From Gordonia humi (lineage in GTDB: Bacteria > Actinomycetota > Actinomycetes > Mycobacteriales > Mycobacteriaceae), in assembly GCF_014197435.1 (NCBI RefSeq), contig NZ_JACIFP010000001.1, positions 744,001 to 808,000 on the forward strand: 64,000 nt of DNA. Reading direction: 5' to 3'. This document shows positions 25,619 through 37,219 of the stretch, one piece after another. Numbering within the stretch: the first letter of the stretch is position 1; every line of letters begins with the position of its first letter. A program made the translations under genes and the position numbers. The notes below the pieces were generated by a model. That model was given only the letters and a program-made list of their open reading frames with translations. It was not told the DNA's origin and searched no databases.

Positions 25619-27223
25619 ATGACCTCCCCCACCCGGACCGATGCGGACGACGAGGCCCCGGCCCAGATCGACCGCAAGGTCGTCTACGTCATCTTCAGTG
25701 CGCTCGTCGCCGCCATGTTCCTGTCCTCGCTGGATCAGAGCATCGTCGGAACCGAACTCCCGACCATCGTCGGCGACCTCGACGCCGTCGACCACGAAGG
25801 CTGGATCGTCACGTCCTACCTCGTGGCGATCGCCATCGTGATGCCGGTGTACGGCAAAGTCGGCGACCTCTACGGGCGACGTTGGCCGTTCCTCATCTCC
25901 ATCGGGATCTTCCTCTGCGGGTCGCTCGGATCGGCGCTGTCGACATCGTTCGCCGAACTGGTGATCTTCCGCAGCCTGCAGGGGCTGGGTGCGGGCGGAC
26001 TGATGATCCTGTCGCAGGCGATCATCGCCGACATCGTCTCGGCTCGCGACCGCGGCAAGTTCATGGGTCCGATCGGTGCGATCTTCGGCATCGCCGCGGT
26101 CCTCGGACCGCTGCTGGGCGGCTGGTTCGCTCAGGGGCCGGGCTGGCGCTGGGCGTTCTGGCTCAACGTGCCGATCGCCGCCATCGCGCTGATCATCGCC
26201 TTCTTCGCGCTCAAGCTTCCGCGTCAGCGCAGTGGCAAACGGTTCGACTTCGTCGGCACACTGTTCCTGGCCCTCGCCACGGCGGGCATCGTCCTGGTGA
26301 CGTCGTGGACGTCGATCGTCTCGAGCGAGAAGTACGACTGGTCAGATCCGTGGCTGCTGGCCCTGCTCATCGGCGCCGTCGTCTGCCTCGGCGTGTTCAT
26401 CGTCGTCGAGCTCAGAGTGGCCGAGCCGCTGATCCCCCTGCATCTGTTCCGCGACCGGGTGTTCTCGGTGTCGACGGCCATCGCGTTCGTCGTCGGCGTC
26501 ACGATGTTCGCCGCTCTGGCCTACCTGCCGACGTTCCTGCAGATGGCGCACGACGTCGACCCGACCGACTCCGGTCTGCTGATGCTGCCGATGACGATAG
26601 GTCTGATGATCACCGCGATCGGTTCCGGTTTCCTGATCGCCAAGACCGGCAGGTACCGGATCTACCCGATCATCGGTCTGGCCATCACCACCGCGGGCAT
26701 CGCCTGGCTGACATTCATCACCGCCGACATCTCGATGGTGATGTTCGGCGCGATGATCTTCGTCCTGGGCTTCGGCATGGGTCTGGTGATGCAGACCATC
26801 GTCATCGCCGTCCAGAACGCCGTCCCGTCGGCCCAGGTCGGAACGGCGACGTCGACGAACAACTTCCTCCGCGAGATCGGTGCGGCGATCGGCACATCCG
26901 TGTTCGGCACCGTGTTCACCACGAGCCTGGCGGGCAAGCTCGACGACCTCAAGAACTCGATGCCGTCGGCGGCGAAGGCCGGGGCGGCCTCCGACCTCAC
27001 GCCGGAGTCGGTCGGTGCGCTCAAGAACACCGACCCGAACCTCTACCACGAGATCATCGACGCGTACGCCGACGCGATGGCGCCGACGTTCTGGTTCCTG
27101 GTCCCGATCGCCGCGGTGGGCTTCGTCCTGTCACTGTTCCTGCGCGACAAGAAGCTGTCGACCACGGCGGGCCTCGTCGACCGCGGGCAGGCGGGAGAGC
27201 TGGCGGGTGCCGGCGCGCGCTGA
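25619..27223 (+). CDS. DHA2-type MFS drug exporter (EmrB/QacA family)
   Basis: A 534-residue exporter with about 14 membrane helices. Motif A is GKVGDLYGRRWPF, and motif C is seen in IGAIFGIAAVLGPLLGGWF; helix 1 carries FLSSLDQSIVGTELPTIVGDL, the DHA2 D1 motif. Such pumps export drugs, dyes or lipids with protons. A palindromic operator lies just upstream. It is 81 bp before leuS in the same direction, but the products are unrelated. Confidence 0.93.
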   Translation: MTSPTRTDADDEAPAQIDRKVVYVIFSALVAAMFLSSLDQSIVGTELPTIVGDLDAVDHEGWIVTSYLVAIAIVMPVYGKVGDLYGRRWPFLISIGIFLCGSLGSALSTSFAELVIFRSLQGLGAGGLMILSQAIIADIVSARDRGKFMGPIGAIFGIAAVLGPLLGGWFAQGPGWRWAFWLNVPIAAIALIIAFFALKLPRQRSGKRFDFVGTLFLALATAGIVLVTSWTSIVSSEKYDWSDPWLLALLIGAVVCLGVFIVVELRVAEPLIPLHLFRDRVFSVSTAIAFVVGVTMFAALAYLPTFLQMAHDVDPTDSGLLMLPMTIGLMITAIGSGFLIAKTGRYRIYPIIGLAITTAGIAWLTFITADISMVMFGAMIFVLGFGMGLVMQTIVIAVQNAVPSAQVGTATSTNNFLREIGAAIGTSVFGTVFTTSLAGKLDDLKNSMPSAAKAGAASDLTPESVGALKNTDPNLYHEIIDAYADAMAPTFWFLVPIAAVGFVLSLFLRDKKLSTTAGLVDRGQAGELAGAGAR

Positions 27224-27304
27224 TCGTCCTCGGGCGCGTGGTCGATGCGGCAGCGGTGAGCCTCCGGTTTCGGCACCGACTCGTGCGCCGTTTACCCTGG
27301 TTGC

Positions 27305-30163
<2,859 letters not shown>

Positions 30164-30169
<6 letters not shown>

Positions 30170-30251
30170 CGAGCGACCCGGAATCTCACACGGTTCAGCC
30201 CATTGGCCAGATCCTTGTTAGATTAGAGATGTCTTAATCTAACAATCCCCA
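30164..30251 (+). repeat. Left 88-bp direct repeat flanking the AlbA_2 gene
   Basis: This begins at CCGTAGCGAGCGAC, which includes the leuS stop codon, and ends with AATCCCCA. It aligns without gaps to 31986-32073, with roughly 80 percent identity by eye. Identical blocks include ATCTCACACGGT, GCCCATTGGCC and TAATCTAACAATCCCCA. It contains a perfect 10-bp palindrome at 30216-30244. See the paired entry. Confidence 0.88.
30216..30244. promoter_or_regulatory. Palindrome upstream of the AlbA_2 gene
   Basis: TGTTAGATTA and TAATCTAACA form perfect 10-bp arms around a 9-base centre, in the left direct repeat and 25 bp before the GTG at 30270. The arms are conserved in the right repeat while the centre differs, which suggests that the arms are what is selected. 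It fits an operator, possibly for the protein's own helix-turn-helix region, or an insertion-site symmetry. Confidence 0.65.
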
Positions 30252-30269
30252 GATGGGGGAGGTGTCGCC

Positions 30270-31991
30270 GTGTACATCACCGGTGTCGACCGTCGACGTG
30301 AACTGGAGCAGACCGTCGCCGGGCTGCTCGCGTCGGCCGTCGACGGTCGCATTCGCTCGACGAAGGAGACTCAGTCGGTCGACTTCAAGGAGGAGGCCGG
30401 ACGGCGCAGTGGGCGGGGAGAGATCGATCCGGGGCTGTCGAAGAATCCCGCCGCTGCGGTTGCGCTCGGCGACGAGGTCGCATGCATGGCCAACTCGCCG
30501 GGCGGCGGTGCTCTGGTCTACGGCGTTGAGGACGGGACTGGGGAGATCATTGGGACCGAGCTCGACGTCGACTGGCTGAGGGACACGATCTTCGCGAAAG
30601 TCGGTGTGGCGCCGGATATCCAGATCGAGACAGTAGAGGGGCACCGCCTGCTGGCGGTGTACGTGGCCGAGGCGCGTGAACCAGTAGAGGACACCGGCGG
30701 TCGTATTCGCTGGCGTGTCGGGGACGCTTGTTCGCCGGTCGATCGATCGGAGTGGTGGGAGCACAGGGAGCGAGCATCGCACGCGGACCCGATGGCTGCA
30801 CCGTCCCATCGAACGATGGACGATGTTCGGGCCGGCGCGATGGAGGTGATTCGAAGTTATCCGGGCACCGGCGACGGGACCGATGAGGAACTTCTTCGCC
30901 GACTCGGTGCACTGCGGTCGGACGGAGCGCTGACCCAGGCGGGAGCATTGCTGGTCGCCCCGATGGACCGAATCATCATCGAGTTCACCGAGTTCGACGT
31001 TCCGGGAGGATCGGTGACGAACCGTGCCGCCCCGCGGGCCGAGACTTCACTTCTCGAGCAGCTGGCCGAGACGGAGAGAGTGGTCGCGGCAGTCAATACG
31101 TCGATTACGATCGAGCGGGGCATCCGGCATGAGGCGTTGCGCCGTATTCCGGAGCTGTCGGTACGTGAGGCGCTGCTCAATGGCGTGGTGCACCGTGATT
31201 GGAATCGATCGGAGCCCACGGAAGTCCGTTGGTTCGAGGCCGACAGTATGCTTGTCGTCTCGAGCCCAGGAGGCTTTCCCGGAGAGGTCACGGCTTCGAA
31301 CATCTTGAGTAATCGTGAGGCGCGGTACCCGGCGCTCGCAGATCTGTTCCGTGCCCTCGGGCTCGTGGACAAACAAGGCGTAGGTGTCGACCGAATGTAT
31401 CGCGAGATGATCACCATCGGGCACCGTCCGCCGGAGATCGTCGAGGCCGCTGGCACGCGTGTGGAGTGCACTCTGGTCGGCGGGCGTCCCGTCTATCCGG
31501 TGATGGAATGTGTCCGGGCCATCACTCCTGCGGAGCGGCAGAAGGACTACCGCATCGCGATCATCCTGTACGAGCTGATGCATGCGTCGTTCGTCACGAC
31601 GGCTCGCGTGCAGCAAGCGCTTCAGTCGTCCGCAGAGGCTGCGCGGGTGGCGATCGAGGCAGCACGGCAGTCGACCGTCGAGTCGGAGGCGCTGATCGTC
31701 AAACACAAGAAGGCATGGCTTCTAGGTGGCTCTGCTCGTCGGCGGCTGGCCTCCGCGTACGACGGAGACAGCGCGTTTCCGATCGTCTCCTATCTGACGA
31801 CGGACATTGGAAACCAGTCCGCGGCGGCCTTGGACTGGGTCGACACCTTCAGCGCTATTACGACCGGTGATCTGCAGGCGCTGACCGGAACAGCGCGGGG
31901 CACCGCCAAACGCACCTTGGATGCGCTCGTCGACGACGATCAGCTGGCCACCGCTGGATCCGGCCGATCGAGCCGTTACGAGCGACCGTAG
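30270..31991 (+). CDS. AlbA_2 / Schlafen-type ATP-binding regulator, single-gene cassette
   Basis: A 573-residue protein. About 25-140 is an AlbA_2 (Schlafen-like) domain: KETQSVDFKEEAGRR, then ACMANSPGGGALVYGVEDGTGEIIGTELD. About 260-410 matches an ATPase of the HATPase_c_4 type: LSVREALLNGVVHRDW, VVSSPGGFP, RYPALADLFRALGLVDKQGVGVDRMYREM. The C-terminal 140 residues look like winged-helix segments. Such proteins are linked to transcription control, RNA cleavage or phage response; which applies here is unknown. The GTG start has GGGGAGG nine bases upstream. It is bracketed by 88-bp direct repeats and appears less GC-rich than leuS, consistent with acquisition as a unit. Confidence 0.88.
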   Translation: MYITGVDRRRELEQTVAGLLASAVDGRIRSTKETQSVDFKEEAGRRSGRGEIDPGLSKNPAAAVALGDEVACMANSPGGGALVYGVEDGTGEIIGTELDVDWLRDTIFAKVGVAPDIQIETVEGHRLLAVYVAEAREPVEDTGGRIRWRVGDACSPVDRSEWWEHRERASHADPMAAPSHRTMDDVRAGAMEVIRSYPGTGDGTDEELLRRLGALRSDGALTQAGALLVAPMDRIIIEFTEFDVPGGSVTNRAAPRAETSLLEQLAETERVVAAVNTSITIERGIRHEALRRIPELSVREALLNGVVHRDWNRSEPTEVRWFEADSMLVVSSPGGFPGEVTASNILSNREARYPALADLFRALGLVDKQGVGVDRMYREMITIGHRPPEIVEAAGTRVECTLVGGRPVYPVMECVRAITPAERQKDYRIAIILYELMHASFVTTARVQQALQSSAEAARVAIEAARQSTVESEALIVKHKKAWLLGGSARRRLASAYDGDSAFPIVSYLTTDIGNQSAAALDWVDTFSAITTGDLQALTGTARGTAKRTLDALVDDDQLATAGSGRSSRYERP

Positions 31992-32073
31992 CGAGCGACG
32001 TGGGATCTCACACGGTCCGGCCCATTGGCCGATTCCTTGTCAGATTAGCGGCTTCGTAATCTAACAATCCCCA
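31986..32073 (+). repeat. Right 88-bp direct repeat flanking the AlbA_2 gene
   Basis: The second copy of the repeat at 30164-30251, same length and orientation. It also begins with CCGTAGCGAGCGAC and so holds the stop codon of the AlbA_2 gene just as the left copy holds that of leuS. Both genes therefore end in Pro-stop. Its end is 8 bp from the convergent DUF2804 stop. Confidence 0.88.
32038..32066. promoter_or_regulatory. Palindrome in the right direct repeat
   Basis: TGTCAGATTA and TAATCTAACA, separated by 9 bases, reproduce the palindrome at 30216-30244 with one arm mismatch and an unrelated centre. Confidence 0.6.
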
Positions 32074-32081
32074 CGTCAGAC

Positions 32082-33143
32082 CTAGATCGTGATGCGCTTC
32101 TGCTCCCCGACGCCGAACATTCCGTCGACCGACAGCGTCGCATCGCGGCCGTGGATGACGCCGGAGAACCAGCCGTACGGCGCGTAGTACTCCGCGAGGG
32201 CCTTCATGGGACCGACGTGCATCGTGGAGCGGACCGTCGGGGTGAACGTCACGTCGACGGCGCCCTGATCGTCGCGGGCGTGCCACGGTCCCCACGGTCC
32301 GTCGGGTCGGGTGAAGGTCACCGGCGGCAGTCGGTGCAGCGTGTCGCCCATCCAGATCGCGTTCTCGTTGTACGTGGCCGGATCCCGGATCTGGTTGTCG
32401 GTGAGGTTGAATCCTTCGACGACGCCCGTGTCGCCGCGTCGTGCCGCGGTGATCCAGTCGTAGCGCATGGGGCGCGGATAGTCGCCGTGGTGGTCGTCCA
32501 GTATGAGGAAGCCGCGGTCGTCGTCGAAGCCGATCCGCTCGTCGTCGATCACCAGTGAGCCGTGCATCGGCATCATCGCCTTGTGCGAGTACAGCGCATC
32601 GGTGTCCGAGAACGGATGCACGATCACCAGGTGCGCCGCCTCGTCGTCATCGCAGACTCCGGTCGCGTGCAGGGCCATGGACGGCGCGTCGCCCCGAGCG
32701 TCGCGCACGGCGTCGACGGTCACCAGACCGTCGTCGATCTCGTTGCCGATGGCGATCCGCAGTCCGGCGAAGTCGCCGTGCGACGAGGTGCCGCTCAGGC
32801 CGCGCGCCACCGACAGCATCGGCGACGGCAGCCTGGTCTCGAAGCGCGCGATGGTCGCCGCGTGCTTGTCGACGACGAGGACCTGCAGCAGCCCGAGCGA
32901 CTTCGCGTTGTAGACGGCGCCGAGGACGAAGTGATCGTCGTCGCCGAGTTGGAACGCCTCCCACTCCTTGAGACCGAAGTCGCGGGCGATGCGACGTGCG
33001 CCCGACAGCAGTCCGGATCCCGCGGCGTCGAGCGGGTTGATCCTCGCAATCGGGCCGTCGTAGGTACCGAAGGCGTAGCGGCCGTCAGTGACCAGGGCTG
33101 CGGGCGGCGCGGTGGCCGCCGGGGGGAACGTCGCGGTGGTCAT
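32082..33143 (-). CDS. DUF2804 family protein
   Basis: A 353-residue soluble protein of the DUF2804 family, whose function is unknown. Family-typical segments include FGLKEWEAFQLGDDDHFVLGAVYNAKSLGLLQVLVVDK, ALYSHKAMMPMHGSLVIDDE, LDDHHGDYPRPMRYDWITAAR and GPWHARDDQGAVDVTFTP, together giving a repeated beta-rich fold reminiscent of lipocalin-like hydroxysteroid or carotenoid-binding proteins. There is no signal peptide. Its stop faces the AlbA_2 cassette, and the next gene is divergent. Confidence 0.82.
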   Translation of the reverse strand: MTTATFPPAATAPPAALVTDGRYAFGTYDGPIARINPLDAAGSGLLSGARRIARDFGLKEWEAFQLGDDDHFVLGAVYNAKSLGLLQVLVVDKHAATIARFETRLPSPMLSVARGLSGTSSHGDFAGLRIAIGNEIDDGLVTVDAVRDARGDAPSMALHATGVCDDDEAAHLVIVHPFSDTDALYSHKAMMPMHGSLVIDDERIGFDDDRGFLILDDHHGDYPRPMRYDWITAARRGDTGVVEGFNLTDNQIRDPATYNENAIWMGDTLHRLPPVTFTRPDGPWGPWHARDDQGAVDVTFTPTVRSTMHVGPMKALAEYYAPYGWFSGVIHGRDATLSVDGMFGVGEQKRITI

Positions 33144-33257
33144 GCCTCATTGTGACCACACGCCCTGATCCGCTGTCACGCGGCCGCGCACTGTGGTGCA
33201 GGGAGCGTGCTCATGTTCGTGCCCTCAAGGGATGGTTACTGTGCCCGACTTGTCCTT

Positions 33258-33271
33258 AAGACGAGCGTCTT
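33258..33271. promoter_or_regulatory. Short palindrome in the malic enzyme leader
   Basis: AAGACG-AG-CGTCTT is a perfect 6-bp inverted repeat in the 225-bp gap between DUF2804 and the malic enzyme gene, about 100 bp before the start. It might be an operator. The rest of this gap shows no small gene or RNA that I can support. Confidence 0.3.
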
Positions 33272-33368
33272 CGGAGAGGTGGCTCGAATCTGTAGTCGAG
33301 GGCCGGGCGGAGTCGCTCGGACCGTCGTATGCGTTCACATTCGTATTCCGTCCATGGAGGAGCAACTC

Positions 33369-35018
33369 ATGCCGCAAAGGCCCCCTGTCAGTACCGATCC
33401 GCTGCGCAACCGTGGTACTGCGTTCACCGTCGAGGAGCGTGCGAATCTCGGCCTGGTCGGGCGACTGCCCTCCGCCGTGGAGACTCTCGACCAGCAGGCC
33501 GAGCGGTGCTACCGACAGATCAGCAGCTACTCCACCGACCTGCAGAAATACACGTATCTCGACCAGCTGCACGACCGCAACGAGGTTCTCTACTACAAGG
33601 TGATCGTCGATCACCTCGCCGAGATGCTGCCCATTGTGTACGACCCCACGATCGGCGACGCGATCAAGCAGTGGAGCAACGACTACCGGGATTCGCGGGC
33701 GGTCTACCTGTCCATCGACCGGCCCGACGATGTGCGTGAGTCGTTCACCGGTCTGGGCCTCGGCCCCGACGACGTCGACCTGATCGTCGTATCCGACGCC
33801 CAGGAGATCCTCGGCATCGGTGACTGGGGCGTCAACGGAACCGATATCTCGATCGGCAAGCTCGCCGTGTACACGGCGGCCGCGGGTATCGACCCGTCTC
33901 GTGTGGTCGCGGTGAACCTCGACGTCGGCACCGACAACGAGATGCTGCTGAACAGCCCCGAGTACCTCGGCAACCGCCACGCCCGCATCACGGGACAGCG
34001 CTACGACGACTTCATCGACCTCTACCTGCGCACCGCGTCGGAGTTGTTCCCGAACGCGCTCCTCCACTTCGAGGACTTCGGACCGAGCAACGCCCGCCGA
34101 ATCCTCGAGGACAACCGGGACTCGTACCGGATCTTCAACGACGACATGCAGGGCACCGGCGCGATCGTCATGTCGGCGGTGTTCTCCGGTCTCAAAGTCA
34201 CCAAGCAGACTTTCGCCGAACAGCGTCTCCTGGTGTTCGGTGCGGGCACCGCGGGCACCGGCATGGCCGACCAGATCAGTGCCGCGATGATCCGAGACGG
34301 GCTGACCGCCGAGGAGGCCAAGGCGCGCGTGTGGCTCGTCGACGTCAACGGTCTGGTGACCGACGACATGGCCGATCTGCCGAATTACCAGGCCGCATAC
34401 GCGCGCCCGGCCGCCGAGGTCGCCGACTGGGCGCGCACCGACGGTGTCATCGACCTGCTCACCGTTGTCACCGAGGTGAAGCCGACCGTCCTCATCGGCA
34501 CGTCGACGATGCACAACGGCTTCCCGCAGGCGGTGGTCGAAGCACTCGCCGCCGGGGTCGAGCGGCCGATCCTGTTGCCGTTGTCGAATCCGACCGAGCG
34601 CATCGAGGTGATGCCGGCCGACGCGGTCCCGTGGACCGACGGCCGCGCACTGATCGCCACCGGCATCCCGGTGGATCCGGTGAACTACAACGGGGTGGAC
34701 TTCCACATCGGTCAGGCGAACAACGCGCTGCTGTACCCCGGACTCGGTCTGGGCACCATCGTCTCCGGCGCCGCCCGCGTCACCGACGGGATGCTTCTCG
34801 CCGCCGCGAAGGCCGTCGCCGACCAGGTCGATCCGACCGGTCTCGGGGCATCACTGCTGCCCGACGTCGACAATCTGCGGGCGTCGTCGGCGACCGTGGC
34901 TCTCGCCGTCGCCAAGCAGGCGATCGAGGAGGGCGTGGCCACCAAGAGCCACGACAACCTCGTGCAGGCCGTGGAGGACGCGATGTGGCAGCCGATCTAC
35001 TCGGGGAACCCCGAATGA
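33369..35018 (+). CDS. NAD-dependent malic enzyme
   Basis: Oxidatively decarboxylates malate to pyruvate. Its 549 residues show the malic enzyme N-terminal domain ([33 protein letters not shown]), the [33 protein letters not shown] segment, the metal site [14 protein letters not shown]...[11 protein letters not shown] and the Rossmann motif [15 protein letters not shown]. The length and GTDNE loop fit the large NAD-linked (SfcA-like) class. The ATG at 33369 is preceded by GGAGGAG, so the upstream in-frame codons are leader. It overlaps fumC by ATGA, so malate feeding and draining enzymes are coexpressed. Confidence 0.95.
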   Translation: MPQRPPVSTDPLRNRGTAFTVEERANLGLVGRLPSAVETLDQQAERCYRQISSYSTDLQKYTYLDQLHDRNEVLYYKVIVDHLAEMLPIVYDPTIGDAIKQWSNDYRDSRAVYLSIDRPDDVRESFTGLGLGPDDVDLIVVSDAQEILGIGDWGVNGTDISIGKLAVYTAAAGIDPSRVVAVNLDVGTDNEMLLNSPEYLGNRHARITGQRYDDFIDLYLRTASELFPNALLHFEDFGPSNARRILEDNRDSYRIFNDDMQGTGAIVMSAVFSGLKVTKQTFAEQRLLVFGAGTAGTGMADQISAAMIRDGLTAEEAKARVWLVDVNGLVTDDMADLPNYQAAYARPAAEVADWARTDGVIDLLTVVTEVKPTVLIGTSTMHNGFPQAVVEALAAGVERPILLPLSNPTERIEVMPADAVPWTDGRALIATGIPVDPVNYNGVDFHIGQANNALLYPGLGLGTIVSGAARVTDGMLLAAAKAVADQVDPTGLGASLLPDVDNLRASSATVALAVAKQAIEEGVATKSHDNLVQAVEDAMWQPIYSGNPE

Positions 35019-36454
35019 GCGACGACACGGCACCGGAGGTACGCGATCTGCCGATCGGTATCGACGCCGCGGGAACGCGCCACGAGACCGACTCGATGGG
35101 CGGCATCGACGTGCCCGCCGACAAGTACTGGGGCGCGCAGACGCAGCGTTCGCTGCAGCACTTCTCGATCGGTAACGACAAGATGCCGGTCGAGGTCTAC
35201 CGCGCCTACGGCTACGTCAAGAAGGCCGCCGCCCGGGTGAACGGTGCGGCGGGCCGCCTGCCCGCATGGAAGGCCGACCTGATCGAGAAGGTCGCCGCCG
35301 AGGTGATCGACGGGGATCTCGACGAGCACTTCCCGCTGTACGTCTGGCAGACCGGGTCGGGCACGCAGTCGAACATGAACGTCAACGAGGTGATCAGCAA
35401 CCGCGCGATCCAACTCGTCGGCGGGACGTTGGGCTCGAAGGATCCGGTTCACCCGAACGATCATGTGAACATGGGTCAGTCGTCGAACGACTCCTTCCCC
35501 ACCGCGATGCACATCGCGGTGGTCAAGGAGTTCAGCGAGCGGCTGCTTCCGGCGATCGAGGCGCTACAGGCCGCTTTCGCTGCGAACTCCGCCAAATGGA
35601 GCGACGTGGTTAAGATCGGCCGCACCCACCTGCAGGACGCCACCCCGCTGACTGTCGGCCAGGAGTGGTCGGGCTACGCGCGACAGATCGAGCAGGGCAT
35701 CGAGCGGCTGAAGAGCTGTATGGAGGGCCTGTACGAGCTCGCGTTGGGTGGCACCGCGGTCGGGACGGGGCTGAACGCACCGGAAGGCTTCGACGTCGAG
35801 GCGGCCGCCGCGATCGCCGAGCTCACCGGCTTCCCGTTCGTCACCGCCGAGAACAAGTTCGCGGCCCAGGGCGGACTGGACGCGATGGTCGGGGCGAGTG
35901 CGGGTCTTCGCGCGCTGGCCGTGCCGCTGATGAAGATCGCCAACGACATCCGCTGGCTGGCGTCCGGACCCAGGTGCGGCTTCGGCGAGCTGACCCTCCC
36001 GGCGAACGAACCGGGCAGCTCGATCATGCCGGGCAAGGTCAATCCGACCCAGTGCGAAGCGATGGTGATGGTCTGCATCCAGGTGCTGAGCGAGGACTCC
36101 TGCGTGGCCTTCGCCGGTTCGCAGGGCAACTTCGAGCTCAACGCCATGCGGCCGATCATCATCAACAACGTCCTGCACTCGGCGCGCATCCTCGGCGATG
36201 CGGCCGTGAAGCTGCGCGAGTACTGCATCGAAGGAACCGAACTGCACGAGGAGCGGATCGCCGAACTGCTCGACCAGTCGCTGATGCTCGTCACCGCGTT
36301 GTCGCCGGTCATCGGATACGACAAGGCGTCGGCGATCGCCCACAAGGCGAACAACGAGGGCTCGACGCTGCGCGAAGCGGCACTGGCGACGGGATACATC
36401 GACGCGGCCACGTTCGACGACGTCGTCGACCCGCACAAGATGATCGGTCGGTAG
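35015..36454 (+). CDS. fumC: Class II fumarate hydratase
   Basis: Interconverts fumarate and malate in the TCA cycle. Its 479 residues include [29 protein letters not shown], the catalytic-loop signature [11 protein letters not shown] and [18 protein letters not shown]. The GTQSNMN and SSND(S/T)FPTA residues favour fumarase over aspartase. The ATG is inside the malic enzyme stop (ATGA), and a strong hairpin follows at 36466-36507. Confidence 0.96.
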   Translation: MSDDTAPEVRDLPIGIDAAGTRHETDSMGGIDVPADKYWGAQTQRSLQHFSIGNDKMPVEVYRAYGYVKKAAARVNGAAGRLPAWKADLIEKVAAEVIDGDLDEHFPLYVWQTGSGTQSNMNVNEVISNRAIQLVGGTLGSKDPVHPNDHVNMGQSSNDSFPTAMHIAVVKEFSERLLPAIEALQAAFAANSAKWSDVVKIGRTHLQDATPLTVGQEWSGYARQIEQGIERLKSCMEGLYELALGGTAVGTGLNAPEGFDVEAAAAIAELTGFPFVTAENKFAAQGGLDAMVGASAGLRALAVPLMKIANDIRWLASGPRCGFGELTLPANEPGSSIMPGKVNPTQCEAMVMVCIQVLSEDSCVAFAGSQGNFELNAMRPIIINNVLHSARILGDAAVKLREYCIEGTELHEERIAELLDQSLMLVTALSPVIGYDKASAIAHKANNEGSTLREAALATGYIDAATFDDVVDPHKMIGR

Positions 36455-36465
36455 AAGACGGCGAT

Positions 36466-36507
36466 CGGTCTCGATCACGCGTGGAGTCCACCGCGTGGTC
36501 GAGACCG
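36466..36507 (+). terminator. Hairpin terminator after fumC
   Basis: A 16-bp stem with a single G-T wobble (CGGTCTCGATCACGCG with CGCGTGGTCGAGACCG) and a 10-base loop lies 12 bp beyond the fumC stop. It should end the malic enzyme-fumC transcript. Confidence 0.82.
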
Positions 36508-36580
36508 ACGTCGTCGTGGGGGCAGATCGGACGGTGTCGGGTGCGCCGCGCCGATCCAAGCGGTATGCGAGGTGGTGCGA

Positions 36581-37219
36581 ATGACGACGGTCGCCGACAC
36601 GAAGAGGTCGGACGTCTGGCTGGGATGTTGCCTGCTCGGCCTGGCGGGCATGGTCGACGCAGTGGCGTTCATCGTTCTGAAGGGGACGTTCGTCGCGTTC
36701 ATGTCGGGCAACACGACGATCGCCGCGGCGTCGTTGGCGGGCGGCGACTGGCACTTCGTCTGGCTCACGGTTCTCCTGCTGACGCTCTTCGTCAGCGGTG
36801 TGGTCTGCGGCGCGGCGATCAGTCGGTGGGGCGGGGACGCCGCCCATCGGACGGCCATGGTCCTGATCACCGCGGTGACGGCGGCCGGCGCCGCGGTGGC
36901 CAACACGGTCTCGGAGACGGCGGGTGTCATCGTGATCGCGTTCGCGGCAGGCCTGGTCAACGCGGTGCTGGCGTCGAACACCGACGTGCACGTGGGATTG
37001 ACCTTCGTGACCGGCACCCTGGTCAAAGCCTCCCATCAGCTCGTCGACGGGATCGGGACGGTCCATCCGTGGGCGTGGCTCAAGACGTTCGGGTACTGGG
37101 CGGTGTTCGCGGTCGGTGCGGCGGCGGGTGGTCTGGTCTATGCGTGGTGGCACGCGGTCGCGCTGATCATCGCCGCCGTCGTCGCAGCGGTCGCCTGTGT
37201 GCTTCCCCATCGGCGATAG
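36581..37219 (+). CDS. DUF1275/YoaK family membrane protein
   Basis: A 212-residue protein with about six membrane helices. Family motifs: GMVDAVAFIVLKGTFVAFMSGNTTIAAASLAGG and NTDVHVGLTFVTGTLVKASHQL. Function is unknown across the family. The ATG at 36581 follows GAGG; a GTG at 36572 is an alternative. The last 53 bp overlap the convergent FUSC gene. Confidence 0.88.
   Translation: MTTVADTKRSDVWLGCCLLGLAGMVDAVAFIVLKGTFVAFMSGNTTIAAASLAGGDWHFVWLTVLLLTLFVSGVVCGAAISRWGGDAAHRTAMVLITAVTAAGAAVANTVSETAGVIVIAFAAGLVNAVLASNTDVHVGLTFVTGTLVKASHQLVDGIGTVHPWAWLKTFGYWAVFAVGAAAGGLVYAWWHAVALIIAAVVAAVACVLPHRR

Noticed and set aside
27224..27304. T-box or leader regulation of leuS
   Set aside because: Only 81 bp lie between the exporter stop and leuS, and no T-box core sequence is seen.
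30216..30244. leuS transcription terminator
   Set aside because: The arms are AT-rich with a 9-base centre and no T-tract, and the same palindrome recurs in the right repeat upstream of nothing needing it; operator or insertion symmetry fits better.
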